A DNA stretch of 64,000 nucleotides from Aldrovandia affinis (taxonomy: Eukaryota; Chordata; Actinopteri; Notacanthiformes; Halosauridae), in assembly GCA_029706075.1 (NCBI GenBank), contig JAINUG010000262.1:1009501-1073500 (forward strand). The letters are read 5' to 3'. Positions 32,056 through 44,145 of this stretch are shown here, piece after piece. The notes below the pieces were generated by a model. The model had not been told where the DNA came from, made no database searches, and was given only the letters and a program-made list of their open reading frames with translations. Every line of letters begins with the position of its first letter. The stretch's first letter is position 1. A program made the position numbers and the translations under genes.

Positions 32056-32375
32056 TTTCTCCCCATTTTTCTCCCAATTGAATAGCCATTTCAACTCTCT
32101 ATTTATTTCAATTTGCCCTCCCCTCACCTGTTCTCCGGGTCAAGCTAATATCCTGAGGCCAGCAATGATCTGCCTCCTCCGAGACAGAACTTTGCCCACC
32201 TTGGTCTTTAGGAACGCCCTACTGCTCCTCGGCGAGCTTATGCCTCTCCCCACCACCTGTGGTGGACAACCAAAAGCCGAGTCGGACTGACGCAGTCAGG
32301 CTTTGAACCGCAACTACAGTAGGCAGCTTGCACTCCTGGTGGAGTGCATTAGACCGCTATGCTACCCGGGGCCCC
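32016..32375 (-). mobile_element. tRNA-derived SINE, minus orientation
   Basis: Read on the minus strand, the head has TAGCATAGCGGTCTA and GGTTCAAAGCC boxes, a GC-rich body, and a tail ending in a long A run (poly-T at 32022-32051). An 8-base duplication ACCAATAT lies at 32008-32015 and 32376-32383. Confidence 0.88.
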
Positions 32376-32383
32376 ACCAATAT

Positions 32384-33110
32384 AAATACAAAATATAAAT
32401 GTATCTAGACCTAATTGAAATACTGCCCATCCCTGATCAGTCTTTATAATGAGTGTGAAGGTCAGATCAATCTTTCACAAGATATTCAGAGGACTTTTTT
32501 GAGGTTATCTACTTTAACACTTTAAAGTGGCCAGCAGCTAGCACTGTTTGTAGACCCTGCCTCCAATTCCTTTCTGTGGGAGTCAGTGTGTTGATTATTC
32601 ACAGATAGACAAACACTTTTACTCTTTATCAGTCTGAGATACATCGTGCATCTGGACCCTCTCACACTGAGTTTCCAGTACATGCTCCCAAGATTCAGCA
32701 GCTTGTCTCTCCATCCGTGTTCACACAGGGTCACGATTCCAGGATCCAGCACAGGCCTGGCAAAAAAAAGTATATCAGATACTTTCAAATACAGTATTTT
32801 AAAATACTTTCATGAAAATATATTATTTATTTTGAGTAATGTTCAGATCCAAGATATTTGAATACTTGAATGTACTTGAAAATACATTTAGAAATTATTT
32901 GAATGTATTTGCAAGTAATGTAATATAGTATTTTAATTGATTTAGTAAATATACTGTATATATTTACAATGACAAAGTATTTGATTTCATGGAAATATTT
33001 GGAAATGCTCTCATATTCTAAGTGCCTTTATGTATTATAAAAAGAGAGAAAACATTGATTGTTCTTATTTCATGTTTTAATTACAAAACATTAACATGTT
33101 AATTTTGCCA
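32384..33110. other. Intergenic, AT-rich, nothing recognised
   Basis: Includes an A/T-rich stretch with several TACTTGAATA-like words (32780-33000). No coding match or defined ends. Confidence 0.5.
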
Positions 33111-33114
33111 TTTG

Positions 33115-33480
33115 TGGTGCGGTGGATAGCTTAGCGGTCTGACGCAGCGCATTTTGGCTGGTCCGATACGGAGTGCGCTGCCTGTCAGGGACGTGGTTCG
33201 AAACCTGTCTCTACCAGAATGGCCCTGGTCGTCAGCCCCGATCGTGGGCGGCATTTAGCGTCCGCCCCAGGGGGAGGGGGGAGGGTGAGCCGGCACAAGT
33301 TTGTCGAGGAGCAGGAAGGGCATCCATGGTTGGATTCCATCTCAGAGAGGTGAATATACGGGCCCGGAAAAATTGGCTCGTTACCCGGAGGATGGGCGGT
33401 GGATTCGTGGGGGAGGGTGAACTGATATAAATAGAGGGTATAATTGGCAACCAAATATGGAGAAAAACAATGAAAATAGA
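33115..33480 (+). mobile_element. tRNA-derived SINE
   Basis: The head has GATAGCTTAGCGGTCTGACG and GGTTCGAAACC boxes, the body has CCAGGGGGAGGGGGGAGGG, and the tail is GGCAACCAAATATGGAGAAA. It is a member of the same superfamily as the copy at 51143-51537. A target duplication was not convincing. Confidence 0.8.
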
Positions 33481-33609
33481 ATGCATTTTGTATATAGTGT
33501 AGATACTTCAGTATACTTCCAGTGTACTAAAGCTTCTGCAAAATCAGTTCCTAAACAATTTTATTAGTTGGTTTTAAATATTAAGCATTCAAATAATTCC
33601 ATGATTACG

Positions 33610-35425
33610 GTTGCTGAATGTTATCGCCCCCTCAGCAGCCTGTGCACTAGCTGCTTTGACCTCTCTCCTGGCCCCACATATCTGAATTTATTCTCATAGG
33701 TGATTTGAACTGGAATATGTTAAACCCACCTGATCAAGTCTTGCTCCAATTTTACTCCCTAAATCTCACACAAATGATTGCTAACCCCACAAGATATGAC
33801 CCCAAACACCCTGAAAAGGCGACTCTTCTTGATGTGATCCTTACGAACTCTCCTGATATGTACCTGTCTGATGTTTTCTGTAATGACCTAGCATGTATAG
33901 CATGTGTTTGTAATGGAAATACAGTTAAACAGCCTGGTCAGGTCAGAGGCGCCCTTTAAAGTTTTCAATGAACAAGCCTATTTCATGATTTGGCCACTGT
34001 GAAATGTTTTAGACTCAGCTTGATCCCCACCATTGAAGATGGCTGGTTTATGTTTTACCACCTTTTCAGTGACATGGTTAATAACCATGCCCCCTTAAAG
34101 AAAATGAGGATTAAAAACCGCTCCAATCCATGGTTAGACCGTAGCCTGGTAAATCTACTCCAGCATAAGAACTCAATTTGGCATAAAGCTCAGTGTTCCA
34201 AGTCTCAAGCAGACTGGCTACAGTCAGAAACAGATGCACCCAGGCTATCAGAAAGGCAAAAACGGATTACTTTAAAAAGCTATTCTCCCGCTGTGGCTCT
34301 AACCCCAGAACATTCTGGAACACAGTTAGGGAGCTGGAAAGCAAGCCCTCTACTCCCCAGCTACCCATATCTCTTACCTCTGATGGTCTAGTTGTCACAG
34401 ACAAGGGGAGCATGGCTGAGCTCTTTAATCTGCATTTTATTCAATCTGGCTTCCTTTTTGACAAAGCCATGTCAATGTAACTTTGCCTAGCCCAAAGGAG
34501 CACACATATTCCAGTCTGTCTAATGTCACTGGTCCTATCCTACCTGCCCATAGCTTCTCCCTGCAGCCTGTCACTGAGTCTCAGGTTCTTGAAGAGCTCA
34601 TCAGTCTGAACCCCAGAAAACCAGCTGGGTCAGATGGCCTTGACCCATTCTTCCTCAAGGTTGCAGCCCCCATCATTGCAGCTCCTCTCACTCATCTGTT
34701 CAATCTGTCTCTCCTTACTGGTGTAATACCTATGGTTGGGAAAGCACCAATTGTGCGTCCTTTATTTCAAGGAAGTGATCAGGCTGACTCTAATTCTTAT
34801 AGGCCCATCTCTATACTACCATGTATGTCCAAAGTCTTGGAGAAACTCATCAACAAACAACTGGTATCCTGTCAGATATGCAATCTGGTTTTCGCCCTGG
34901 TTTTGGCTGTATCACTGCTACTCTAAAGGTCCTTCATGATATCTCCTCTGCCCTCGACACAAAACAATACTGTGCTGCAATTTTCATTGATTTGTCAAAA
35001 GCCTTTGACACTGTAGACCATTCAATTTTGGTATCAAGGTTAAGGAGCATTGGTGTCTCTGAACATTCTCTGTCCTGATTCATAAAGGCAGTGTGCAGGC
35101 AGTGTGGTATAATGGTTAGGGAACTGGGCTTGTAACGTTAAGGTTGCAGGTTCAATCCCCAGGTGGGACACTGCCGTTGTACCCTTGAGCAAGGTACTTA
35201 ACCTGAATTGCTTCAGTTAATATCCAGCGGTATAAATGGATTGTAAAGAAATGTAAACTGTAAGTCGCTCTGGATAAGAGCGTCTGCTAAATGCCTGTAA
35301 TGTAATAAACCTCCTTTCCCAAAGGGTACAGTGTGTGAAAACAGAACATCTGGTGTCTCAACCCTTGCCTGTCACCAAGTGTGTTCCCCAAGGCTCGATC
35401 TTAGCTACTGACTTATGATATGCAT
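33610..35425 (+). mobile_element. L2/Rex1-like LINE, broken, interrupted by a SINE
   Basis: Endonuclease end: LIGDLNWNML and LLDVILTNSPDM (33690-33870). A linker region follows, then reverse transcriptase: NPRKPAGSDGLDPFFLK, SNSYRPISILPCMSKVLEKL, MQSGFRPGF, FIDLSKAFDTVDHSIL (35000 region). The frame shifts several times. After the SINE at 35087-35304 the RT resumes with CVPQGSILAT (35375-35407) and then stops matching. Inactive. Confidence 0.85.
35087..35304 (+). mobile_element. tRNA-derived SINE with V-SINE-like tail, inserted in the LINE
   Basis: The tRNA head has GTGGTATAATGGTTAGGGAA and GCAGGTTCAATCCCC. The tail is TCGCTCTGGATAAGAGCGTC, a common fish SINE 3' domain. Flanked by ATAAA (35082-35086 and 35305-35309). 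The LINE frame continues on both sides. Related pieces flank the LINE at 43.7 and 47.3 kb. Confidence 0.88.
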
Positions 35426-35429
35426 TGTC

Positions 35430-37014
35430 TGTCCCTAATAATACATTCCAGTATTTTTTAAGTTAAATTGTTTTACATTTTATTTTAAACTGACAGGCCT
35501 ATAGTTCCCTGGGTCAGTTGGGTTTATTGCATACAAATATCTGCCAAATATCTGCCAAATATCTTGATATATAATCTCCCCAAGTTCGTTTGACTACTCT
35601 AGGATATATGCCATCAGGGCCTTATTTGTCTTAAGTTTTTGTAGTTTTTCTAGTACGTCTATCTCTCTTCAAAACATTCTGTACATTGGTTATACTTTTA
35701 GCCATATTTATAACCTCTTCTCTGGTAAAGCTCTCAACAAAGTAACTGTTTAGTGTGTTAGCAATATCCTTATTATTATATTATTATCCTTCCTTGTTCT
35801 TAATGCACTTAACCTTATCATTAGCTTTTATTTTTCTACTGCAATATTGAAAAAACTGCTTAGGATTACTTTTTGCATCTTGGGAAATATTTATTTCAAA
35901 TTGCCTTTTAGCTGCTCTTATTTCCTTTGTAGCCTTAGCCCGCGTAGCCTTAGCTCACATATAAAAATAATCTACCTTGTATCTCTCTACATTGTCCTTT
36001 TTATATACTCTGTACAGTCTCTTCTTGTGTCACAAAATCTCCCATAAAGATTTAGTCATCCACTGTGGAGAATGTTTTTTCATCTTATATTTTTTTACTT
36101 TTGGGATGAACTGTACATCTACAATAACGGTTTTCAATTTAGTACATTTTTCATTCACAGTTCTGCAATCTAGAAGTTTTACCCAATCTATATTACTTAT
36201 AGATGTCAGCTCGTCTGAATTTAAAAATTCTAGAGTTAGAGGAGGCTGTATTAACTTGCCAAAAAATATCAAAAGTAACTGCACTATGACCGCATGTCCA
36301 TAGTGGTTCTACTACCTCTGAGCTGCAAATTCTGCCAGGATTATAACACAAAACCAAATCCAGTATCGATTTCCCTTTTGTAAGCTGAGTAACAGACTGC
36401 ACCAAAAAGCAATCATTAACCATATTTAAAACTCCACATTTACCCTGACTTGACACTACTTCCCAATTAATAGAGGGCCAGTTGAAGTCACCCATTATTA
36501 ACGTCTCTCCCTCCACACAGGCTTGTTTTATGTTACCATTGTGCATAGTATTTATGTTGTTGTCTTATGTTGACCACCATATTTTCTGGTGGTCTATAGC
36601 ATACTCCTATATTAAGGCCCCTCTCATGATCTCCCACTAGTCTAAATCAGATGTCCTCACAAGGAATGAGGTCCTCAAGGACCTTGAGTTAGTTAATTTA
36701 TTATTTCCTGCACATTACGATTCTTATTAAGAGTCACATTAAGAGTCTTTCACATAAACTCTTCTTTTATTTATTCTATCCTTCCTGAACAATTTGTAAC
36801 CCTGGATATTACATATATTCATCCAAGTCCATTGCACCAAGCCATGTTTGTGTAATCCCAACGATGTCATAACCCCAATGAAATGTGACAGCATTTTTTT
36901 TTTTTTTTTGGAACTTCAGAATATTACTCATACATTTAGTGTGCTTCCTCTCCATACCTAACTGTGCTGAACCACCTCTATTCACATTGTTCTCTAAACT
37001 AATTTTTGTACAAA
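35430..37014 (-). mobile_element. CR1-like LINE fragment, minus strand
   Basis: Endonuclease motifs read on the minus strand: YDIVGITQTWLGAMD (about 36810-36880), GDFNWPSINWE (about 36470-36500) and GKSILDLVLCYNPG (about 36340-36380). Beyond them, 35800-36100 reads as a degenerate RT linker. The RT core is not present. Many stops. Confidence 0.8.
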
Positions 37015-37318
37015 AGTACAAACTGGACTGGTGATTTAATTTATCTGTTTGTGAGTCTCTGTAGTTTCCATGTGAAAGTCATAAATATGACGTCTAGACT
37101 ACCAGTACAATGCACTGATACAGGTCCAGTTTACCGCAATGACACTCCGGTGTTAGACATGTTAGTTACAGAGACACACACAAATGTCCCTGAATGGCAC
37201 ACATTGAGCTTGAGTCTCACGCCAGTCACCAGTTTCACATGTTCTCACACCACACCTGTAGTATCTCACACATTTTCATCTGAATGTGCTCTCCGTTTCC
37301 TTGGGATTTTGTAACTGT
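37015..37318 (+). repeat. 5' arm of the ependymin inverted duplication, with Tc1 end fragment
   Basis: Matches the complement of 30985-31290 base for base over most of its length. The Tc1-like part ends abruptly after CTCCGTTTCCTTGG, where the minus-strand copy continues into the transposase. About 190 bases later the ependymin ATG begins. Confidence 0.8.
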
Positions 37319-37428
37319 GTCCGTGATAACAACCCCCCGTGAATAGGGAAAGGTTTGTACATAGCCTTGACACATGTATGCTTAATGCCTACAGATAAAA
37401 AAGAAAACCAAGATTAGAACTCAAGAGC

Positions 37429-37436
37429 ATATATAA
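37429..37436 (+). promoter_or_regulatory. TATA box of the ependymin gene
   Basis: CATATATAAGC lies about 75-80 bases before the ATG at 37510, which places transcription start near 37460 and a short 5' UTR. The upstream 110 bases separate it from the Tc1 relic. Confidence 0.7.
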
Positions 37437-37509
37437 GCATGTGTCTGAATGGAGGGTTTACCAGTCTTTGTCTCTTCCCAAGCAGATCTGACTCCATCTG
37501 TCCGGCACC

Positions 37510-37585
37510 ATGCAAGTCTTTGCGTTGCTGTTCATCTGTCTGTGCATAGCTGTTAGCAGTTTGGCTCAGATACCTCAACCTTGCA

Positions 37586-37623
<38 letters not shown>

Positions 37624-40600
37624 TGATGAAATTAAGAATGGAATATGTGAATTTTAAAGTCTAAGATGAGTAAAACTTAAATCAGATATCTAAAAGTACT
37701 GTCAAAATTGATTCTTGATTCTGCTGGCATTACATTGATGTGGGTCAGCTTAGGTAATTTCTTCAGTGTCTATGTATGATATGTGTAGAACATGTATGTT
37801 TTATATAGGGATGTGATGGTATCCGGATGGTGACCGGTATGATTGTATACCATAATATTAAAATATGAAATAGTACTACCATAAAGTTATTGTAATACTG
37901 TGAGGCAAAAGCTATTTTCATGCGGGGGGGAAAATATTTTTTACCGTTACCCGTTTAAAATGTCTAAATAACCCATATTAAATAATATAATACTGGACCC
38001 GGGGTGTCTGCTAATGTCATTTAATCCCACCACCTCTTTGGCTGTTCTTGCATTTTGTTTTGTTTACAATGCAATTGCGCACCAGACAGCTCCCTCGCAT
38101 TTTCCAGCTGTGGTACGTAGCTGTTATTAGCTAGCTAGCTACACGGCATAAATGTCAGTTTGCAGTCTCTTAAAAACTTGCTATGTCCAACGCTGATTCC
38201 GATGCCGAGGCAGTCTGTAATGACGAATTATATTGACCCAAAAAGGGAACTTGTTCACGTGTTGATGTTGAGAACGAATCTCCCGAATGTGGGAAACATG
38301 TAATGGCCAGAGGAGGGAACACATCAATCCAAACACATTCCACCTGCGTGAGCATCATCCTTCACGTTATGCCACAATGGAAAGAGTGAGTAGCTAAAAA
38401 TAGTATTAGATCTGATAAGCTGATAATGCAATAAAGCAAAATGTTACTTAGTTCACAATGTGAATGATTTCATTTGATTTAAACATACAATTACAAGGCA
38501 TGAACTATATTTAGTTGCATTCCTTCGTAACGGAATTCGCCCAGCCACGTTCTGGAGACACCCTTACGTGCTTCACGGCGAACTCAAGCTGGATCCCCTC
38601 TCCCTGGGGTGGGCAGCCAAATGCTGCCCCCGATCGGGGCTAATGGCCAGGGCCGGTCTGGCAGTGACAGGTTTTGAACCACATGTTTTTTTTACCTTAA
38701 AAACTGATACCGTGATATACTGAAAACCATGATATTGAGTAGTACGATTATCATACCGTAAAATGTCATACTGTCACAGCCCTAGTTGTATATTATATAC
38801 AGTATAGTGTATGTGCCAGTGTTGTATATATTTGTCAGTGTTATGGCTGTGTTATAATGTGAATTCTTAATAAATATAAGAAAATATATCATTCACACTT
38901 ACTGAATACTCTTTTTGACCGAACTTTCAGCAAGTCCACCTCTGCTGGTTGGGAGCTACAGCATGGTAAGTTTTTGTGGGAGGTTTTTGTTTTATTTGTA
39001 TTTTGCATTTCCAGCAATTTCCTGTGCAATATCTCTACAGCATAGTGACAGAAAACATTCATTAAGAAAGCAAGGTTCTCTCATAAACCATGGCTTAAAT
39101 CATCAAGCAATGTTTTGAAAATAATATTGATTTTAAAGTAATAATATTGTACACTCGCTATTTGTCTTGCAGGCTGGCCCAAACGGGGACTTACAGATGA
39201 TGGGAAAATACAACTACGATGCTCTGGGGAATAGGGTGCGCTTCAGGGAGTTTGGGTTGAAAGATGGCATGCCATTTCAAAACGACCGGCTGATGCTGTT
39301 TGAGGAGGTAACACAAATGACATGCAGACAGTAACTGACGAGCATTGGCGACGTTTTTTCTGTTTACAGAAGTACCAGTATTTACTCTTATTTCCCATTT
39401 ACGTAATACTGTGTCAGACGGGAATTTCATTTTTTTCTCTTAACATTGAATGCATTTCCGCTGTCAATCTATTTCAAGAAATGAACATACTAGAAGAAAG
39501 ATGTGCTCCATTAACTCATCAAAGCTCGAACCCACTGGCGCCATAGTAGAGTATGCGGGGGTCGCCAGTGTAGCGCAACCGTTCTCTGAGCAGCAGTCAG
39601 GCCGACTAGCCCGCTAGCCACAATCTGATAAGACGGGCTTCATGAATCTGATTTCAGGTGGTAAAGTCAGTGATATAAAATCACAAAATCTTTCATATCT
39701 CAAGGTTTGTACTGTCATATAATCTCAAATACAGGTTGTGACATTTAACCCTGAAACCTTTTCTTCTATTGGGAAGACTAATTGCAACTTAGGAACAATT
39801 CATGATGGGCACATTCATGTTCTCACACACGCCCACCCAATCATTCATATTTCCAATTCCTGAGTGCAACTCTTAGACACACCCATGCATAAATGCATGA
39901 AGACAGACATTGATTTGCATTTAATATGAGATGGTCTGATCACAAAGAACCATTTTTTGTTCTAAGGGAGTCTCGTATGAAATCAACTGGCCATTCGGAT
40001 GTAAGAAGAGAGCACTGGAGACGTCCTTCCAGCCCATGCAGGTCCCGAGTAACGCCACGTTTATGGGACAGGTGATAGTAGGAAGCTCTTCCATGCCTCT
40101 ACAGGGCTTGCTGGTCAACAACTGGGTTGGAGAATTGCCAGAAATGCAGGGTAAGGAAGACACAAGTATTTATGGGATCTAAAACTAACAACATATGTAA
40201 AAGTCATAAGCAAGGGCTCCCGAGTGGTCCAGTGCTGCATCCTTCAGCCCAGATAGAGTCCAAACTCCAGGCCAGCTGTCCTGCGATTAGATAAACAATT
40301 GGCCAGGGAGGGAGGGCTTAATTCAGCAGGGTAATTCCCACCTAGGCTCTCATTAATGATCGATTGGGTGCCTACGATCTGCCTGCTTCAGCTGAGCAGT
40401 CTTCTGGCACAGTGCTATAGCTGCAGAACTCAACTTGCAGGTTTCACACAGGAAACACGCAGCACCCAGCAAGGGTACGACTACAGCTAGTACATTTGTC
40501 ATACCTGTGCAAACGGACCACTCATGGAATCAATGGGCATCAACGGGCAATGTTGCAACCAACATACTGCATGAGTTTAGAAATGACAGAGGTTGGGGCC

Positions 40601-43048
40601 TCCCGTGTGGTCTAGTGGTTTCAACGTCCGATTCTGGCCACGGCGACCGGGGTTCGATATCCCGTCGCGCCAGAGTTGGCTCTGGCTGGGAGTGCCATCG
40701 GGGTGGCAATTGGCTGTCCGCCCCAAGGAGGGGGGAGGGAAGCCGACACAGTTCGCTGCACATAGGAGTGGTTCTAGGGTACCGGAATTACAGTTGACAG
40801 CTCGGTGAGTGCTGTCTTGGAGGAGGCAGCACTTCGCCTTTGTCACTGCCAGTCACAGGACTACGGCAGCGAACTACGAGGGAGGGGATTGAACTAAGCA
40901 CAGCGGGAGTGATTGGCTACCAAATTGGGAGGAAAAACTGGAGAAAATTGGAAAAATACATTTAATTTTAAAAAATGTAAAGAAATGAGAGGTTGTTGTA
41001 GGAGGTATCACAATGGGATGTGGCTACAAAAGTGGCAGTATTACCTTGCTAGAAGATTTCTTGCTAGCTTGCCCAGAGATTTTAAAGTATAGAACATGAT
41101 TTTGATGTTTACAAAATCACATACCAATTCTGGCTACCTGATTTCCCTTCCTCTAATTGCACTCATATTTTGTGTAATAGCAGGTCTCTCTGTGTCTGGA
41201 TCAAACAAACACTGAAGTTCAATCTCCACAGCTCAATAAGCTCCTCATGCATCTTCTACCTCTGTGTGTGCATGTGTGCGCGTGCCTGTGTCTGTGTGTG
41301 TTTGCAATCATGTTTGCATATTGCCGCCATTGTGTCTTCCTCCATGGCTCTTCCATAGCTCTCTCATTCCTTTTTGTTTTGGTTGTACAGGAAACAGATA
41401 GAGGTGCATTTCTTTGTTTAATGGCAAAGTCATTTTTCATCACCTGTGAGCAATTTACCTCTTACACTCGTATGCTTGTGAAACAGGACATTGGATTTTA
41501 TTTAAATCTGACTTGCTAGAAGTGTAACTGCAACATGTAGTGTGACAGCACATGCTGTCAAGATAAATGATTATACATACTCAACATCTGACACAAGTTC
41601 TACATCATTAAGGCAATGTACAGTACAATTTCAAAGTGCATGCCCCCAATGTAATCGTAGTGTATTTGTACCGGCTATTATTTGGGATAATATTTCACTG
41701 TGGTTACTACGGTTAATTCTGTCTGTCTGTCTTCCCCAGCTAAGTACATGGCCAGCTTCACTGCGATTGGCTGCCTGCCCCTCAGCACCATCTACTACAC
41801 CAATGAGACAGGATATATGTCAATTAGGTCAGTCTGGCTGTGTGCATTTATTTTTATTTCTGTGTACAGTAGCAAGAACAGTGAGTGAATGTTTCCAACA
41901 GTCCTGCAAAATATTCTACACCAGTTCTTAAAATGTTACTAGTTATATTTGTTCGTTGGCATTCAATTATGTTACTTTAAAATGTCAATGTGCAACTAGC
42001 CTGTTTTTGAGCACACTAAACTTACAGTTTGTTGATAGTACAAAAATGCAAAATTGTTTTTAAAAGTGGACAGTATAATAACTGGTTTAAATGGAATCTG
42101 GAGAAGTCTGAACAAAGCTTACTCCACAACTTGGCTGCATTAAAACAATCCACAGTTCCTTTATAGGCTTATATCTTATAAAACTTATTGTGCATACAAA
42201 TGGTTAATTCAAGTCAGAGTACGGCTACATTTTGATTACAATGTCACAGCATTTTACCTTGGAGTGCAACCAGGGGCACTACCTGGGGCGCTACAAGTGG
42301 GGTTTGGGTGTGCCCAGTACTTGAGCTGCATAATAAAAATAAGTTTGCTCTGCCAAGTCTCACGTCTATCAGAGGCTCCCCTGGCTGTGTGTGTACCATA
42401 CAACACAGTCACCAAGACAGGGATATCCGAAGGATCCTTGTGAGGGGAAAGAAAGGTTTTATCACGTTATTCTTCTAAGCCCCACATATTCCATGCAGCT
42501 GAAACTAAATTCAATACTTTGTACATGAGAATGCTTATTTTTTTAAATACAAGGTGTGGGGTAAAATTGATGCAAATATAGTTTAAACCACATTTAGTTT
42601 TTCACATTTTCCAGAACTAAAGACTAAAATTCTGAGGTTTAGTCCTGTATAAAGTTGAACATAATTAACTTTTATGCACCTCATGTGCCACATTGCTATA
42701 GTGACCGAAGTGCATTGGGCTTGTCCATAAGCAAGCCTAGGAGGATTACCCTTATGCAATCAAATCTTTAGCTGGTTAATGCACCTGAAATGTTAATCCC
42801 AGCAGTAAAACCATAACATATGCATTTCTGAATGAGCTATGATTGTGCTGTATAACAGAACAAACTGTCCTTGTCATTGTCATTCCTATGCCTTATTGTA
42901 AAGTTTGTTGACAACTTTTTTTCTTTCAATTCCCAGCTTTCACAACATTGTGCATGGAATTGACAACCCCCAGGTCTTTTTCCCTCCCGCAATCTGTAAA
43001 CACGCAGAGCTCAAAGGGAAAACTGACTTCTTTGGAGCCTTCCTTTAA
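37510..43048 (+). CDS. Ependymin-family secreted glycoprotein
   Basis: Six coding exons: 37510-37585, 38931-38965, 39173-39307, 39967-40150, 41740-41827, 42937-43048, all phase-consistent, giving 209 residues (fish ependymins are about 215). The signal peptide is a hydrophobic run FALLFICLCIAV after Met-Gln-Val. The mature part has the family's four cysteines (QPC, FGCKK, IGCLP, AICKH), FREFGLKDGM, LFEEGVSYEI, VNNWVGELPEM and VFFPPAIC. N-glycosylation sequons are NATF and NETG. Ependymins are extracellular glycoproteins of fish brain fluid and other tissues. Paralogue number (epd or an epd-like gene) cannot be decided from sequence. A (GA)n repeat starts at the first donor. Introns carry a hAT element, two SINEs and a Tc1 relic. 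Confidence 0.93.
37586..37621 (+). repeat. (GA)n microsatellite at the ependymin intron 1 donor
   Basis: The donor GTAAGAGAGAG merges into about 16 GA units. Confidence 0.9.
37806..38784. mobile_element. hAT element, internally deleted, 979 bases, in ependymin intron 1
   Basis: Ends are TAGGGATGTGATGGTAT and the complement of TAGGGCTGTGACAGTAT. Imperfect 8-base duplications GTTTTATA (37798-37805) and GTTGTATA (38785-38792) flank it. Inside, 38180-38360 gives a short stretch with CGKHVMARGGNTS on the plus-strand third frame side, the BED-finger signature of ZBED/hAT transposases. The rest of the transposase is absent. A SINE fragment is nested at 38525-38690. Confidence 0.82.
38525..38690 (-). 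mobile_element. SINE fragment nested in the hAT element
   Basis: Shares CCCGATCGGGGCTAA, GGCCAGGGCCGGTCTGG and GGTTTTGAACC (B box, minus strand) with the SINE at 51143-51537. Confidence 0.7.
39308..39966 (+). other. Ependymin intron 3, nothing recognised
   Basis: No repeat ends or coding similarity visible. Confidence 0.5.
40213..40446 (+). mobile_element. SINE-like repeat in ependymin intron 4
   Basis: The head GGGCTCCCGAGTGGTCCAGT resembles a tRNA A box. The body has AACAATTGGCCAGGGAGGGA. Related to 12860-13100 and 52370-52800. No B box or target duplication is clear. Confidence 0.6.
40596..40982 (+). mobile_element. tRNA-derived SINE in ependymin intron 4
   Basis: tRNA-Glu-like head (GTGGTCTAGTGG, GGTTCGATATCCC), body and tail matching the copy at 13745-14075. 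Flanked by AAATGACAGAGGTTG (40581-40595) and AAATGAGAGGTTG (40983-40995), a slightly decayed duplication. Confidence 0.9.
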
Positions 43049-43510
43049 AAAAATGCCCGGAAGTAAGAATGTGAATGTGATATGCTAATCGATTTTTGTT
43101 CTTAGACATTACTACTAAAAAAGGATTATGGCTTATATTAAAAAGTTAATGATAAAGATCCTTATGGATTGATTGAATAAAGGGCTATATTACCTTACAA
43201 TAAACAACAAAACTGTGGCTAACTATAGACTTGAGAGCCCATCACTTGAAATTCTCAGAATTTTATGTTGGAACTCTTTTTATACAATTACAGTAACCAC
43301 AGAAATTAAATAATAAATGTATCCTGCAAAGTTTGTGGTTTGTCATTTATTTTGTGAAAAAGTTCAGAAACAAATGCATTGTCCATTTGGAATTGGAATA
43401 TCTTGTGTTTGACATGATGACATGACAGGTTTCACTCATCTTCCAATCCAGGTTTTACCTGTTGCCTCCTATGCCGAAACTACACACACAGAAACTACAC
43501 AGACACATAA
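42300..43510 (+). repeat. 3' arm of the ependymin inverted duplication
   Basis: Covers a Tc1 relic (about 42300-42470, with CCTGGCTGTGTGTGTACCAT), the end of intron 5, exon 6 and about 460 bases of 3' flank. It matches the complement of 29610-30760 with scattered substitutions and short gaps. Confidence 0.85.
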
Positions 43511-43704
43511 ATACTCACATACCTTCTGCAGATTAACATTGACACGGATTCCACAAACAGACCACAAAATATACGATTATGGATATGGATTTTACGTTTC
43601 TTGCTATAAATGTTTAGTTTCAGTCACCTCTCCAAAACAGGTACAGAGTTAGTGTAGAGGAGCTGAAGAGAAGGCATGGCATCCCTGTCTGCAAATGCCT
43701 TAGT

Positions 43705-43790
43705 AAAAGGGTTGGCAGTGTAGTGTACTGGTTAGGGAACTGGGCTTGTAACTCAAAGATTGCAGGTTTGATTCCTGGATGGGGCACTGC
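43705..43790 (+). mobile_element. SINE head, separated from its tail by a LINE
   Basis: GTAGTGTACTGGTTAGGGAA and TGCAGGTTTGATTCCTGG match the head of the SINE at 35087. Its tail reappears at 47269-47375. Confidence 0.8.
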
Positions 43791-44145
43791 CATAGAACTA
43801 AAGCTGTGTTTCTCCTATAATCAAGCGATTAAAGATGCGAGAGCTAAGTACTTCTCTGATTTGATTGCTGCCCATAAACATAATTCTAGGTTCCTTTTTA
43901 ACACAATTGATCGCCTTGTGAATCCTGTACCTGTTGCTGTTTCTGTTTCATCCCATGCTGAGTGTGAAAAGTTTTTATATTTTTTTTGTTGAGAAGGTTG
44001 ATAATATTAGATCTAAGATCACCTCATCTGCACCTTATATTGAGGTCTACTGCCCTCATCTTAATTTATTGAACTCTTTTAGGCCCATCTCGCTGCTGGA
44101 TCTTATTGATATTGTGTCTCACACAAAACCCTCCTCTAGTCCCTT

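Noticed and set aside
36193-36546. Independent protein gene on the minus strand
   Set aside because: Motifs GDFNWPSINWE and ILDLVLCYNPG are those of a CR1-like LINE endonuclease.
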